From: Metaphire vulgaris | Taxonomy: Eukaryota > Annelida > Clitellata > Crassiclitellata > Megascolecidae | Direction: 5' to 3' | DNA length: 64,000 bases | Assembly: GCA_018105865.1 (NCBI GenBank) | Contig: CM030840.1 | Coordinates: 8,686,006-8,750,005, forward strand | The notes under the pieces: model-generated | Seen by the model: the letters and a program-made list of their open reading frames with translations, nothing else | Told to the model about the DNA's origin: nothing | Database searches by the model: none | Program-made: the position numbers and the translations under genes | Shown: in pieces, positions 51,198 to 61,179 of the stretch | Position numbering within the stretch: position 1 is the stretch's first letter | How the letters are laid out: the number at the start of each line of letters is the position of its first letter

Positions 51198-54100
51198 CCA
51201 CAGTCAGCATCGTCGTCAGCACGATGGAGCGAAACAAGGGAATCGTCGACACGAGACCCGAGATCAAATGCATCCGAGTCAACACCGGAATCGCCCTGCA
51301 AAAGGTACAGTTAGAGATTCTTGTCGTTTCTGTGGGCGTAGCCATGAGCGCGGCAAGAATAACTGTCCAGCTTTTGGCGCTGTGTGTCGGCGCTGAAATG
51401 AGAAAAACCATTACGCTGCCCAATGTGAAAAGAGAAATTCTTCGTACGGAAGCGTCAAGCAGCTATCTGATTCTTTCGAATCTGTTCTCGTTCTGAATTC
51501 TACTGATTCAGGAGGACGTGTATTTACGCATTTGCTGATAAATGGAATGCGTGTCCGATTCATGATTGATTCTGGCTCAACGATTACAGCCATATCATCG
51601 TCGATTTATGAAAACCTTCCTTTGCGACCAGCGCTGCGTCCAGCGAAATCAGTTCTGCGAATGTTTAGCGGTCTAGAGCTGCCGACAGCAGGAGTTATCG
51701 ACGTCACGATTATTCATCCGACGACGAAAAAACAATTACTGACGGAAATTTATGTCACTGATCATGACAGTCCTATTCTTGGCATGTCAATTTGCCAGGA
51801 ACTGGATCTCCTGCGCGTTATGGAGCGCAACATCTGTGCGACCGAAGCTGTTTCGCCACCTGCATTGGAGCGACAGCTGACTGAAGCTGATGTCTTTGCT
51901 CGTTTTGGCGACCTGTTCGACGGAAATCTGGGACTGATGGAAGGTACTGTCCATCAGGATATAGATCCGTCGTATCGACCGGTGCAGCTACCACTGCGTC
52001 GAATGGCAATTGCAGTCAAAGACAGAGTCGAAAACGAACTTCAGCAGATGGTTTCTCAAGGTATAATTACGTCAGTAACGGAGCCGACTGCCTGGGTCTC
52101 TGCGTTGGTTGTCACCATCAAGAATAACGGCAAACTCAGACTGTGTCTTGACCCTACAAGGACCCTAAGCCCTGCGCTAATCAGAAGCCGGTACTGTCTG
52201 CCGACCCTCGACGACATCTTGCACAAGTTGTCTGGGGTTCGAGTTTTCAGCACAGTGGATTGTCAAAATGCCTTCAACATGCTTCAGCTTGACCACGAAT
52301 CAAGTCTACTATGCACTTTCGACATGCCTTTTTCTCGTTTCAGATATCTACGTCTTCCTTTTGGTCTTTCAGTTTCGTCGGAAATTTTTCAAGCACGAAT
52401 ACATGCAGCACTTTCTGGACTGAAAGGGATTTTCTGCATTGCCGATGACATTCTTATAACTGGTTCTGGCTACACGCAGAAAGAAGCAATGCAGGACCAC
52501 GATGCCAATTTAATTGCTCTTTTTCAGAGATGTCGAGAGAAGGGAGTTAAATTGAACAGAGAAAAGATGAAACTTCATCGAGATTGCATCACTTGTATGG
52601 GCCATGACTTAACGAAAGACGGAATAAAGCCTTCCGCCTCGAAAATCGAAGCCATTGAAAATTTCGCGCAACCAGAAGATAAAGCTGCACTTCAGCGTCT
52701 TCTCGGAATGGCCAACTATCTAGCAAGATACTGCCCTCACTACAGTGACGTCATGTCGGTGCTTCGTGAGCTTTTGAAGTCCGACTCGCACTTCAGATGG
52801 GATGAACGTCACACTGAAGCCTTCGAGAAAATGAAAGGTATGTTAAAATCTGCACCTGTTTTAGCCTATTTTAATGACAAGAAGGACTTGCTTGTTCAGT
52901 GCGACAGCTCTCAAAAAGGCGTAGGAGCTCTTCTTCAGGAAAATCGTGTAGTGGAGTATGCTAGCCGTGCATTAACAGACGCTGAAAAGGATGGAGCCAA
53001 CTGGAAAGGGAATGTCTATCAATATGTTTTGCTATGGAGAAATTTCATTACTACACATATGCCAGAAAAGTAAAAGTTCAAAATGGCCATAAACCTTTAT
53101 TGAGTATATTCAAAAAGTCTCTCTTCTGCGCCAAAAAGGCTCCAGCGCCTGTTGTTAAAGCTACAAAGATACGATTTTGAAATGGAATACGTTGCTGGCC
53201 GAGATTTAATTTTGGCAGACGCCCTCAGCCGAGCTTACATTGCCAGAGGCACTCAGCAGGAGTTCAATGAGGAAATTGCTTTCCTAGAGACAGCAGATGC
53301 GGAGCAAGAAGCAGAAACTCGATTAATAACATCTCCATCTACTCTGAAACTCATCACAGACGCGACATCCGATCCGAGCTACATCCGCCTGAAAGAACAG
53401 ATTTATCGAGGCAGGCCCGACTCGCCGAAGGGGCTGACAGCCGACGTTCGACCTTTTGCGACCTTTGGAGATGAATTATCGGTTTGTCGAGGTCTCGTCT
53501 ATAAAGGACATCGTCTTGTCGTACCAGCACCGGCGAGACAAGAAATTCTAAACCGTCTACACTCGTCTCATATTGGACTAAACAGTTGTCTACGTCGAGC
53601 GAGGGAGGTGGTTTTCTGGCCAAATTTGACCTGTGAACTTCGAGAGAAAGTTCTGAAATGTCACATCTGCAATACATTCAGAGACTTGCCTCCAAAAGAA
53701 CCACTGGCACCCACCCCCCACCGTCTCGACAGTGGGAAAGAATAGCAGTCGATATTTTCGCATTTCAACAGCGAGAATATTTAATGTCAACAGACTTCCT
53801 CAGTGGATTCTTCGAAATAGACAGATTACCATTGAAGTCGGTGAGCAACATAATTTACTGCTTAAAACAACATTTCGCAAGGTATGGCATTCCATCATTC
53901 TTGCATAGTGATAACAGTCCATTTAACTCAATGGAATTTAAGAAATTCGCAGACAAATACGAGTTTCATCATGTCTTAAGTTCACCAATGCATAGCCAAG
54001 GAAATGGCAAAGGAGAGTCAGCAGTTAAAATGGCTAAGAAGTTGATGAAGAAAGCCTTAGAGGAAAATTTAGACCCCTACATTTCTTTAATGGAGTGGAG

Positions 54101-54595
54101 AAATTGTCCTTCCGAGAGATTGGGTCTAAGCCCCGCGCAAATTGTTTGGGCGTCGAACGCGCACAAAATTGCCTATCAGCAGTAAACTACTGGATACTCT
54201 TTCTGCTGCCAAGGTCCAACAGGCATTAGAAAGATCAAAATTGAAGCAGGCCGCTTACTACGACAAAAAACGCGCACAACCGACGGAAGCTACAGAAGGG
54301 AGACACTTGTCGCGTGAAAGTACGACCGACCGACGACCACTGGAAGAAAGCGGAAGTTACAGACGTCCTTCCACATCGATCGTATCAACTTCGGCTGGAC
54401 GACGGTTCAGTAAAACGAAGAAGCTCCCGACATGTCAGGTTCTCCTTGGAACCCCCTGTCATTTTCCAGGAGGAAAGTGAAGGACAAGGACAACCATCAA
54501 TGAAAAGGGAAGAAGACAGCCGTTCGAGACCACCGTACAAATCAATGGTGCATGAAGATCAACACTCCACCAGCGCTGCGAATGAACCATAATCT
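51198..54595 (+). pseudogene. Ty3/gypsy zinc knuckles, protease, RT, RNase H and integrase
   Basis: Zinc knuckle CRFCGRSHERGKNNCPAFGA is followed by a second knuckle with a TGA (51394-51396) in place of a cysteine codon. Protease: VRFMIDSGSTITAISSSIYE (D-S-G). RT: LRLPFGLSVSSEIFQARIHA and GIFCIADDILITGSGYTQKE. RNase H begins LLVQCDSSQKGVGALLQENR; the following 140 or so bases are in another frame (shifts near 53008 and 53140). Integrase zinc finger LHSSHIGLNSC ... KCHICN; core IAVDIFAF, FLHSDNSPFNS, GNGKGESAVKMAKK (D, D, E). The C-terminal segment (DDHWKKAEVTDVLPHRSYQL) follows further shifts near 53730, 54170 and 54310. Confidence 0.88.
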
Positions 54596-54807
54596 GATAC
54601 AACTGAGGCAATCCCAGCGTCACCTAGGGAACAACAAATAACTACTAGAGGAGCTGAACCATATAAGACTAGATCTGGCCGTACAGTCAGAAAGCCATCT
54701 AGATATCAATAGTTAACATTTTAAATTTCTGTTTTAGATGACTGATAAAGTTATAACAGAACTGCTATAAAATATTAATTTTCTTAATTAGATAATGAGC
54801 TTAATTA

Positions 54808-54818
54808 ATGGGAAGAGA
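54808..54818 (+). other. Polypurine tract
   Basis: AATGGGAAGAGA immediately precedes the TGTGGCG start of the 3' LTR, the expected place for the second-strand primer. Confidence 0.65.
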
Positions 54819-55053
54819 TGTGGCGTGATTGGACACTTATAAGCCACGCCTCAGCCAATAGCGTAGCTGCTATAGTCTTACATTATATATTCTATAGAGT
54901 AGTTTCAGTTTCAGAGTAGTTTCAGCGTCAGTCGCTCTCGCACAGTCGAAGACTCTCACTCCGTTGCGTCCTGGATACGAACATTAATAATTAATATAGG
55001 AAGTTATAATACATCTGTGTTGATCATAGTTATAGGCGTTAGGAAACGCCACA
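54819..55053 (+). repeat. 3' LTR of the Ty3/gypsy element
   Basis: 235 bases beginning TGTGGCG and ending CGCCACA, a perfect 7-base inverted terminal pair with TG/CA ends. Contains a local TTTCAG/AGAGTAG duplication absent from the 5' LTR. Confidence 0.92.
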
Positions 55054-55249
55054 GTCCAAACCTCTCTCTCCTTCCAATTCACTTCCCAAGTAAGCTAAAT
55101 TCTTCACCATTTCAATTTATTTTCCATTGTGTGTTACTATTGGCCATTCTCCAACTTTCTTTGTAATTGGCATTATTTTTGTTTTTTAGTGTTTTTTATC
55201 CAAATTTTGCACCTTCCGTTAGTAAGGCCAATGTTAATTCTACAATTCT

Positions 55250-55252
<3 letters not shown>
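55054..55252. other. Short flank, unassigned
   Basis: A+T-rich sequence between the LTR element and the GATA tail of the next LINE. Around 55090-55215 the reverse complement has weak RTE-like phrasing (KITPITKKVGEWPIVTHNGK-like), too poor to call. Confidence 0.3.
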
Positions 55253-55311
<59 letters not shown>

Positions 55312-56000
55312 CTGAAATTGCAGGCGCCATTTTTATAAATGCGCCGCTACTGCTGAGTCAAATGTCAGATTGAAAAAGTGCGTTTTAAGTCTATTCAATA
55401 AGACGGAACGAGACAGGTTGATCACGTGATGCCCTAGGAAGGGAGTTCCAACTCCGAGGACCGGATACCCTGAAAGGAGTGAAGGCCCTATCTCTAATTC
55501 TCCTGCGAGTTCTGTCGACCGTCAGCAATCTTGAGTCGTTGGACCTGAGCATCATTGATCTTTGAGTTGCATCGACAACCCTACAATCCTTTATCAGGTA
55601 GAGCGGTGCTTCACCTCTGAGACAGCTGTCAACTAACGAGTTGATTTTGTAAAGAATTCTCAATTTCACAGGAAGCCAGTGCAATGTTCTCAGAAGAGGT
55701 TTGATATGAGACGACCGAGGCGTAGCCGTTATAAGCCGAGCTGCAGCGTTTTGCACAGATTGTAGCTAGTCGACGCAGTTGTGCTTCTGTTATCGAATAT
55801 AAAAGACTATTGCAAGTCAAGCCTAGTTCCAATAAACGAGTGCACTAAGGCTGTTGCAGCTTCAGGCGACAGTGAGGATATGACTGATCCAATCTGCCGT
55901 AGCTCGTAGAAGCTCTGAGCGACTACCGGTACTCTGCTGATATAATTTATCATCGTTAGCTTTTCATCAAGTAGGCAAGATTTTTAACGGCATAGATCGA
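55253..56000 (-). pseudogene. CR1/L2-type LINE 3' end, minus strand, with (TAGA)n tail
   Basis: A (TAGA)n tract at 55251-55310 marks the 3' end. Minus-strand coding: MQNAAARLITATPRSSHIKP, LLRTLHWLPVKLRILYKINS, LVDSCLRGEAPLYLIKDCRV, RAFTPFRVSGPRSWNSLPRA. This is the RT C-terminal block of CR1/L2-like elements. Upstream frames are broken and the 5' end is lost. Confidence 0.78.
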
Positions 56001-56114
56001 ACAATCGCGTTATTACCCAGTCGCAAACTTGAGAAAGTATGTTTAGACAGTTGTTGAATGCCTTGAGAGGCATTCTGCTATTAGACATGTGTGGCGACCA
56101 TGTGCCACAGATAG

Positions 56115-56178
<64 letters not shown>

Positions 56179-56466
56179 GATTGCTTAACTGTATAAACTT
56201 GTCAGTTAATAATTTAATCTAATTAATTGGCGTTTATAATAATGTATTTTGTACTAATTTTAATTAATTAATAAAGTTTTAATTCATGTAAAACGGACAG
56301 AGCACGCGCTAGGCTACGACGATAAGGCATCGGTAAAATTATTAGAATCGCCACGCCCGCCCAAAGACCGAGAGATAGGTCATAAAAACCGGCAACGATT
56401 ATAGGTTTCCGGGAGAGCCTTCGGTTTTCAGCGACTAGAGAGTTTGGCGCTGAAAGACCGGGTATA
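56001..56466. other. Unassigned, with (ATT)n microsatellite
   Basis: (ATT)n at about 56114-56177. After an A+T-rich stretch, 56290-56462 is G+C-richer (GAGCACGCGCTAGGC, TAGGTTTCCGGGAGAGCC). It may continue, beyond the next element, into the G+C-rich segment at 58930. No coding recognised. Confidence 0.45.
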
Positions 56467-56679
56467 GCATATTATAATGACTCCCATATAATAATAACTC
56501 CCCCTCATTATTATATATATAATAATGACTCCCCATCATTATTATCTTATATAATTCTCGATGTCTGTCGCGTCTGTCCGCAACACGGCGGGTATTGCAA
56601 GACGCTGTTGTCATTGACAACCAATTATTGTTTAATCAAACCGGAGCGTTTAACGAAGCGTCTTAATTGCAGCTTAAAC

Positions 56680-57275
56680 CCCGTCCCTCTTCCCTCACCC
56701 CATCCCTCTCCCAATCGCCCAGGCCCCAACCAATTCCCGCCCCGGCCCCAAACCCCCCCTTCCCCATCTCCTTCCCTCTCCCCATCCCCCCCAATCGCAC
56801 CTCCCAAACCCCTGTTCCCTTCCGTCTCCCCAACCATTTTCCCTCTCCCATCCCTCTCCCAATCGCCCCCAAACCCCCGTTTTCCTTTCGTCTCCCCAAC
56901 TCTTTTCCCTCTCCCCATCCTTCTCCCAATCGCCCTGGCCCCAACCCATTCCGGCCCAGGCCCCAAACCCCCGTTCCTCCCCTCTCCCCATCCCTTTTCC
57001 CTCTCCCCATCCCTCTTCCAATCGCCCCAGCCCCAACCCATTCCAGCCCCAACCCATTCCCATGCCCCGGCCCTAAACCCCCGTTCCCTTCATTCTCCCT
57101 ATCCCCTTCCAACTACCCATCCCTCTCCCAATCGCCCAGGCCCCAACCCATCAGCGCTCCACCCTACCCCACCGGCCCCAAACCCCCGTTTCCAAACCTA
57201 CACAACGCTGCTCCGAAAACCCGTACAACCCATCTTCCTCTTCCCAAACCTCCCTTCCTCCCCAATGCCCTGCCC
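56680..57275. repeat. Polypyrimidine C-rich minisatellite
   Basis: About 600 bases almost devoid of G on the + strand, made of recurring words CCCATCCCTCTCCCAATCGC, CCAACCCATTC and CCAAACCCCCGTT. CAATCGC occurs about six times at roughly 65-110-base spacing. It gives long proline- and serine-rich open frames on + and glycine-rich ones on minus; these look like composition artefacts. An (AT)n tract follows at 57279-57331. Confidence 0.85.
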
Positions 57276-57278
57276 CTG

Positions 57279-57332
<54 letters not shown>

Positions 57333-57373
57333 CTTCCTAGCCTCAATACCTATTTTTATATATAACCCTCAAG

Positions 57374-58165
57374 TGGGGATTAAATTTTCAGACGTCGTCA
57401 CCGTACTGGGGATTTAATTTTGGAAAAGCGTTCTCAGAAATGATTGCTGTAACGTTTTAAACTTGCTATATCTCAGGCTATATAGGAGCTAACAAGATGA
57501 GGTTTGCACCATTGTTTAGATTGTTTATTCCTCTTTCTAACCGTCCGTGCAAAACAAAAATTTTGGGTAGAGTCCACTTTACGGCCTAAAATATCACCCT
57601 CTCCCCGAAAAATGTTTAAAGCCCCTAGCAAAATATTTTCAGCGGTAACCCCACTTTGGTCAGCGGCAAAGTTCTAAAGGGATGTCAGAGGAACAAAATA
57701 AACCAAACAGTTTGAAAATCGGTTGACGTTTGGCAAAGATCTATCAATTCTAACCCGATGACCCCAATGTTTGAACATAAGTATTATCGGCGAATTTCGC
57801 GAAAGTTTTGAATTCTGAGAAAGTTTCCAAATTTTTTTGAATTTGCTATATTTCGGGCTATATAAGAGCTAAGAATATGAGGTTTGCACCATTGTTTAGC
57901 TATTTTATCCCTCTTTCTAACCCTCGGTGCAAAACCAAAAAGTCCAGCGTTCACGAGCTTTCCCAGAATCAAGTGAGAATGAGTAGCAGGCTGTTGCTCG
58001 GCGTGAAAAAATCAGCACAGCAAACAAGAGAATCAAGCACTGCATGTCGTTCGACATTGCCAAATCATTACACTTACGTTGACTATCAAGTTTCAGAAAA
58101 TTCACGCGAATGGGCGTTAACTCGGTTGAAGGAAAAGGCGGCGAGTTAAGGACAATTAATTGCGC
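57374..58165. mobile_element. Relative of the piggyBac-like family, opposite orientation
   Basis: Two tandem blocks (57410-57780, 57780-57950) contain CTATATCTCAGGCTATATA, TTATTCCTCTTTCTAACC and GTAGAGTCCACTTTACGG. These are the reverse complement of phrases in 31860-32590 (AGAAAGAGGAGTAAAAAGGC, CTGTAGAGTGGACCC). It begins ATAACCCTC, possibly a mutated TTAACCC end. The unit repeats carry no coding. Confidence 0.6.
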
Positions 58166-58397
58166 AAAATGCTATTGCATTTGCGCAAAATCGGGTGGTA
58201 AAACAGCCAATCTCTCCCGTCATAAAATGCTATTGCATTTGCGCAAAATCGGGTGGTAAAATAGCCAATCTCCTCCGACATAAAATGCTATTGCATTTGC
58301 GCAAAATCGGGTGGTAGAACAGCCAATCTCCCCCGTCATAAAATGCTATTGCATTTGCGCAAAATCGGGTGGTAGAACAGCCAATCTCCCCCGTCAT
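58166..58397. repeat. Four tandem 58-bp repeats with a TGCGCA-flanked hairpin
   Basis: Units start at 58166, 58224, 58282 and 58340, each exactly 58 bases and nearly identical (AAAATGCTATTGCATTTGCG, CAAAATCGGGTGG, CAGCCAATCTCCYCCG). Before the first unit the text TGCGCAAAATGC-TATT-GCATTTGCGCA forms a near-perfect inverted repeat. The array is followed by a short GACGGG inverse phrase. Confidence 0.92.
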
Positions 58398-58424
58398 TTT
58401 TGACGGGTAAACACCTAGTATATA

Positions 58425-58850
58425 TAATAATAACTCTCTCTATATTATAATAACTCCCTTAGTTTTTCAGAAGCCAGCTGAGATACCATGGTCTAGAACA
58501 CCAAAAGCATTTTTTATATCGAGGATTGTTCGAATAGTGTGCTTGTGGGATTCAAAATTTGTTGTTTTGGTATCAATTAAATTCGTTATTGGCATATAAG
58601 TGGAGAAATAGGGCTGAAACCATATTGATCAGTGGGTAGCATATTAAATGCATCTAAGTAGTTTAACATTCTGGTAAGCATTGCCCTTTCAGGAATTTTA
58701 GGAAAACTGTGAGATTGGAAATGGGTCTATAATTTCATATAACCATTTTAGAGACATTTTTATAAATTGGAGTTATTTTTTTCAATTTTTAGGCCTACTT
58801 CTTCTGGGGAGTTATTATAATATAGAGAGAGTTATTATTATATATATATA
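58425..58850 (-). pseudogene. LINE RT scrap enclosed by an inner inverted repeat
   Basis: Flanks ACTCTCTCTATATTATAATA then ACTCCC at 58432-58458 and the inverse at 58815-58842. Between them (58800-58460, minus strand), broken frames read KITPIYKNVSK, NYRPISNLTVF, PTDQYGFSP and TILDIKNAFGVLDHGIS, an RT N-terminal segment up to the A box. The inverted flanks match the ends of the larger element. Confidence 0.6.
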
Positions 58851-58929
58851 ATAATGAGGGGGAGTCTTTATTATATATATAATAATGAGGTGGGAGTTAT
58901 TATTATATGGGGGTCATTATAATATGCTA

Positions 58930-60160
58930 CACCGGCGGCCGGGTTACCAGAGGTGATTAGCGAAGGGTTGGGCCGTAGACGGGGTCGCTTACCACCGCTA
59001 ACGACGACGCCGTTGCCTGAGTTCCCTGCTATCACGGCACCTAAGCGGAGGTGGACCAATAGTTTAAAATTCCGCCTAGAGACCGGCGCCCGGACACCAG
59101 GACCTGTTTGCGATGCGCGTCGCCGGCGGCGAGGCGCCTTTCGCCGCTGCCGACGACGCTAGAGGGGTGGGTCCGAAGTTAAACTTTCTGACGGATAAAA
59201 CGCATAGATAGGGACATTAGAGGGCGAGCGCCCTCAAGGGCTGGTTCTAAAAATCGAAAATCTCCGAAATATGGGAATTTATGTAGCCCGCGTCAATAGG
59301 CGGACGCAGGCAGCTGTTGTAACTAAAGTTCGCTTGAGACGCGCGCCCAGCTGGCAGGAGCTATTGCCGCGTCGCTTAACCGTAGACGAATCCTCTGATC
59401 ACCGCTAAGGAAAACGTTCTTAGGTAGGTCCCTACTTTTTCCTATTGACGACAACTACGCGAAAATACAGACAACTGACGAAAAATCCGCCTAAGTGTCC
59501 GTCAAAAAGTTTCAAAACTCTGAAAATTTCAGTCATTGTCATGACATGTGGTTTTCGCATTGTGGCCGCTTATACTGTGAGGCGATAGAGTAAAGAAAGC
59601 ACAGCGATTGAAAGCGAGTATTTGGAGCCCGTTTAAAGTGCTAAAGCTTATCGTTTCATACTGACGTATCAAAGACTATCGATTGCAGTTCCTGTGCGCT
59701 AGTTATTGTGGCTGCCGGACTGCGTCTAGTCAGCGCGTCTTTGTTCGTGTTACCAAGTGTTGCCACTGTAGCCATTGTTGTCAGTGTTGCTTGGTTTGTT
59801 AATAAATACAAATAAACCAATAAAGGCAAGTTGTGTTCGTGTCTTTGAAAGTCGCTGTGACGCCGGAGTCTCAGCGCACTGTCCGTGAAGGTGAGCCTTG
59901 GCTGTGATGAACCTCGCCTATCTGAGGTCACGTTAGTGCCCAGGAGGTCAATTCTGAGCCAAGGGAGGAGACAGACGCCCGCCTGTCGTAAAGGCGCGGG
60001 GAAACAGTTTGGGTGAATCGACGGCCAAGGAAAGAGTGGACCGCCGTCCATTCAGGCACGGTTAACCTCGGGTTTGGTGAAAGCGTGCTAAGAAGCCGCA
60101 ACAGGTTAGAGACAACGCCGCCTGTCTTTAAGAGAGCGGAAAACGGCTAAATTACCGAGA
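58930..60160. other. G+C-rich segment, unassigned (possible LTR-element 5' part)
   Basis: 58940-59170 is G+C-rich (CGCCGGCGGCGAGGCGCC, CGCCGCTGCCGACGACGC). 59780-59880 has a terminator-like AATAAATACAAATAAACC followed by a G+C-rich leader and an open frame at 60161, an arrangement like the end of an LTR followed by leader and gag. I cannot find a second LTR. No protein recognised in the minus-strand frame 59656-60051. Confidence 0.4.
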
Positions 60161-60565
60161 ATGAAGAGACGTGGGGCCAAGTCGAAGCCAGAGACCAGGA
60201 ATACATATCGAATTCGCTTAAGGCGCCGAGACCAAGCGGTGGCCAGCGATAAGAGGCACGAGTTAAAGGGTCTCTCGGACGAGGCCGGGGCCGGAACGGA
60301 TAGAGCATCAGAGGAGGGAAACGAGAACCCTATGTTGAGGACCGGCCGTTCTCAGTGTGCGGCCCGCCCGGCAGCCGCGGACACCTCCTCTGATGTCGGA
60401 GAACCAGAAAGGGAAACTGACGCCGTCGATCAGGCAGAGTCGGCGGCAGATGGCGATCGGGAAACCGAGCGGGCGTTGGGGGCCGCCCGACCGCCGGCCG
60501 CGCTACGAGACCGCGAGCCGTCGGAGTCGCCACACATGTATCACCAGCATAGTCTGCATCTATAA
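60161..60565 (+). CDS. Hypothetical basic/acidic low-complexity protein
   Basis: A 134-residue open frame starting MKRRGAKSKPETRNTYRIRL, basic at first, then rich in E, D, A and R (SDEAGAGTDRASEEGNENP, VGEPERETDAVDQAESAADG). Not recognised. It follows a G+C-rich leader, and its composition differs from the A+T-rich surroundings. It could be the start of a gag-like protein of a truncated LTR element, or a chance frame in G+C-rich DNA. The end (HMYHQHSLHL) runs into A+T-rich sequence and is probably not native. Confidence 0.3.
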   Translation: MKRRGAKSKPETRNTYRIRLRRRDQAVASDKRHELKGLSDEAGAGTDRASEEGNENPMLRTGRSQCAARPAAADTSSDVGEPERETDAVDQAESAADGDRETERALGAARPPAALRDREPSESPHMYHQHSLHL

Positions 60566-60589
60566 TTTCCTGGCTTTAGAGCAGTGGCG

Positions 60590-60785
60590 TCATTTAACAC
60601 TTTTCTTGAGGGCCGAGAATTTTTAGCAAATTTTCACAAATTTTGGCAAATTTTAGGCATTTTTGCAATTGTTTGCAAATTTTTGGCAATTTTTGCAAAT
60701 TTTGACCAATTTTGGCAAATTTTAGGGCCAATGTTGGAAAATGTGCAATTTTTTTATATTTTTTTGCAATTTTTGCACATTAATA
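60590..60785. repeat. Periodic GCAAATTTTTGG-like A/T tract
   Basis: GCAAATTTT / GGCAATTTTTGCAAATTTTG units recur with a period of about 10-12 bases through roughly 180 bases. G and C sit at regular intervals between A3 and T4-5 runs, a pattern expected to bend DNA. No coding. Confidence 0.7.
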
Positions 60786-61030
60786 CTGCTTAGGCTCAGG
60801 CGCTCTCATGGGTATCATTCCTCCAAGGTAGACTCAGATACTTCCTTGGATGCTTCATCGTCAGCCATGTTGTTGTTGTTCTTGTTCATGTTTGCCTGTG
60901 TCATAGAATATTTATTAAGCTAAATTTCAATGCGCTATCTGACCGGCGGACAGGACCATAGATTAAAGTCTATGGACAAGACCACATAATTCTTTAGCAA
61001 CATAGCAGCTGCCTGTTTAATGCTTAGTGG
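60786..61030. other. Unassigned sequence
   Basis: No gene recognised. A perfect short inverted repeat CCATAGATTAAAGTCTATGG lies at about 60957-60976. Confidence 0.4.
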
Positions 61031-61148
61031 CAGAGATGTAGCAATTACACAATGCTTCAAGTACAAGTACCTGGCCTCCAAGTACAAGTACAGGTACTAC
61101 AAATTTGCAACTCGAGTACAAGCACAAGTACCAAGTACTACACCTCTG
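61031..61148. mobile_element. Small hAT-like MITE with AAGTAC repeats
   Basis: Left CAGAGATGTAG and right CTACACCTCTG are inverted repeats (one mismatch). The interior is mostly CAAGTACAAGTACC-type repeats. The flanking 8-mers do not match. It lies 30-50 bases from the hAT-like transposase relic and may be a displaced or miniature end. Confidence 0.5.
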
Positions 61149-61179
61149 TCGCTTTCTGACAGTAAAATAGTAGACAACA

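Larger units (their letters stand above)
50311..55053 (+). mobile_element. Ty3/gypsy LTR retrotransposon, both LTRs present, coding broken
   Basis: Order LTR, primer site, gag, protease, RT, RNase H, integrase, polypurine tract, LTR identifies a Ty3/gypsy element. It is about 4.7 kb. At least six breaks lie in gag-pol, so this copy cannot express its proteins. Flanks (left ATCTCAG, right GTCCAAAC) show no target duplication. It lies just after the L2-type LINE and outside NUBP2. Confidence 0.9.
56467..58927. mobile_element. Composite element with long A+T-rich inverted ends (TA target)
   Basis: The left end GCATATTATAATGACTCCCA (56467) and the right end, reverse complement GCATATTATAATGACCCCCA, continue matching for about 80 bases (ATATAATAATAACTCCC, CTCATTATTATATATATAAT). 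TA flanks both (56465-56466, 58928-58929). Inside are a polypyrimidine tract, an (AT)n tract, a relative of the piggyBac-like family, four 58-bp repeats, and an inner inverted repeat enclosing a LINE scrap. No transposase found. Confidence 0.65.

Noticed and set aside
56608..57417. 269-residue proline/serine-rich open frame (and glycine-rich frames on the other strand)
   Set aside because: The frame exists because the tract is almost pure pyrimidine; all frames on that strand are open. No start context, domain or splice evidence.
58166..58397. Regularly spaced repeats resembling a CRISPR array
   Set aside because: The units are contiguous 58-bp tandem copies without unique spacers, in an animal genome, so this is a minisatellite.
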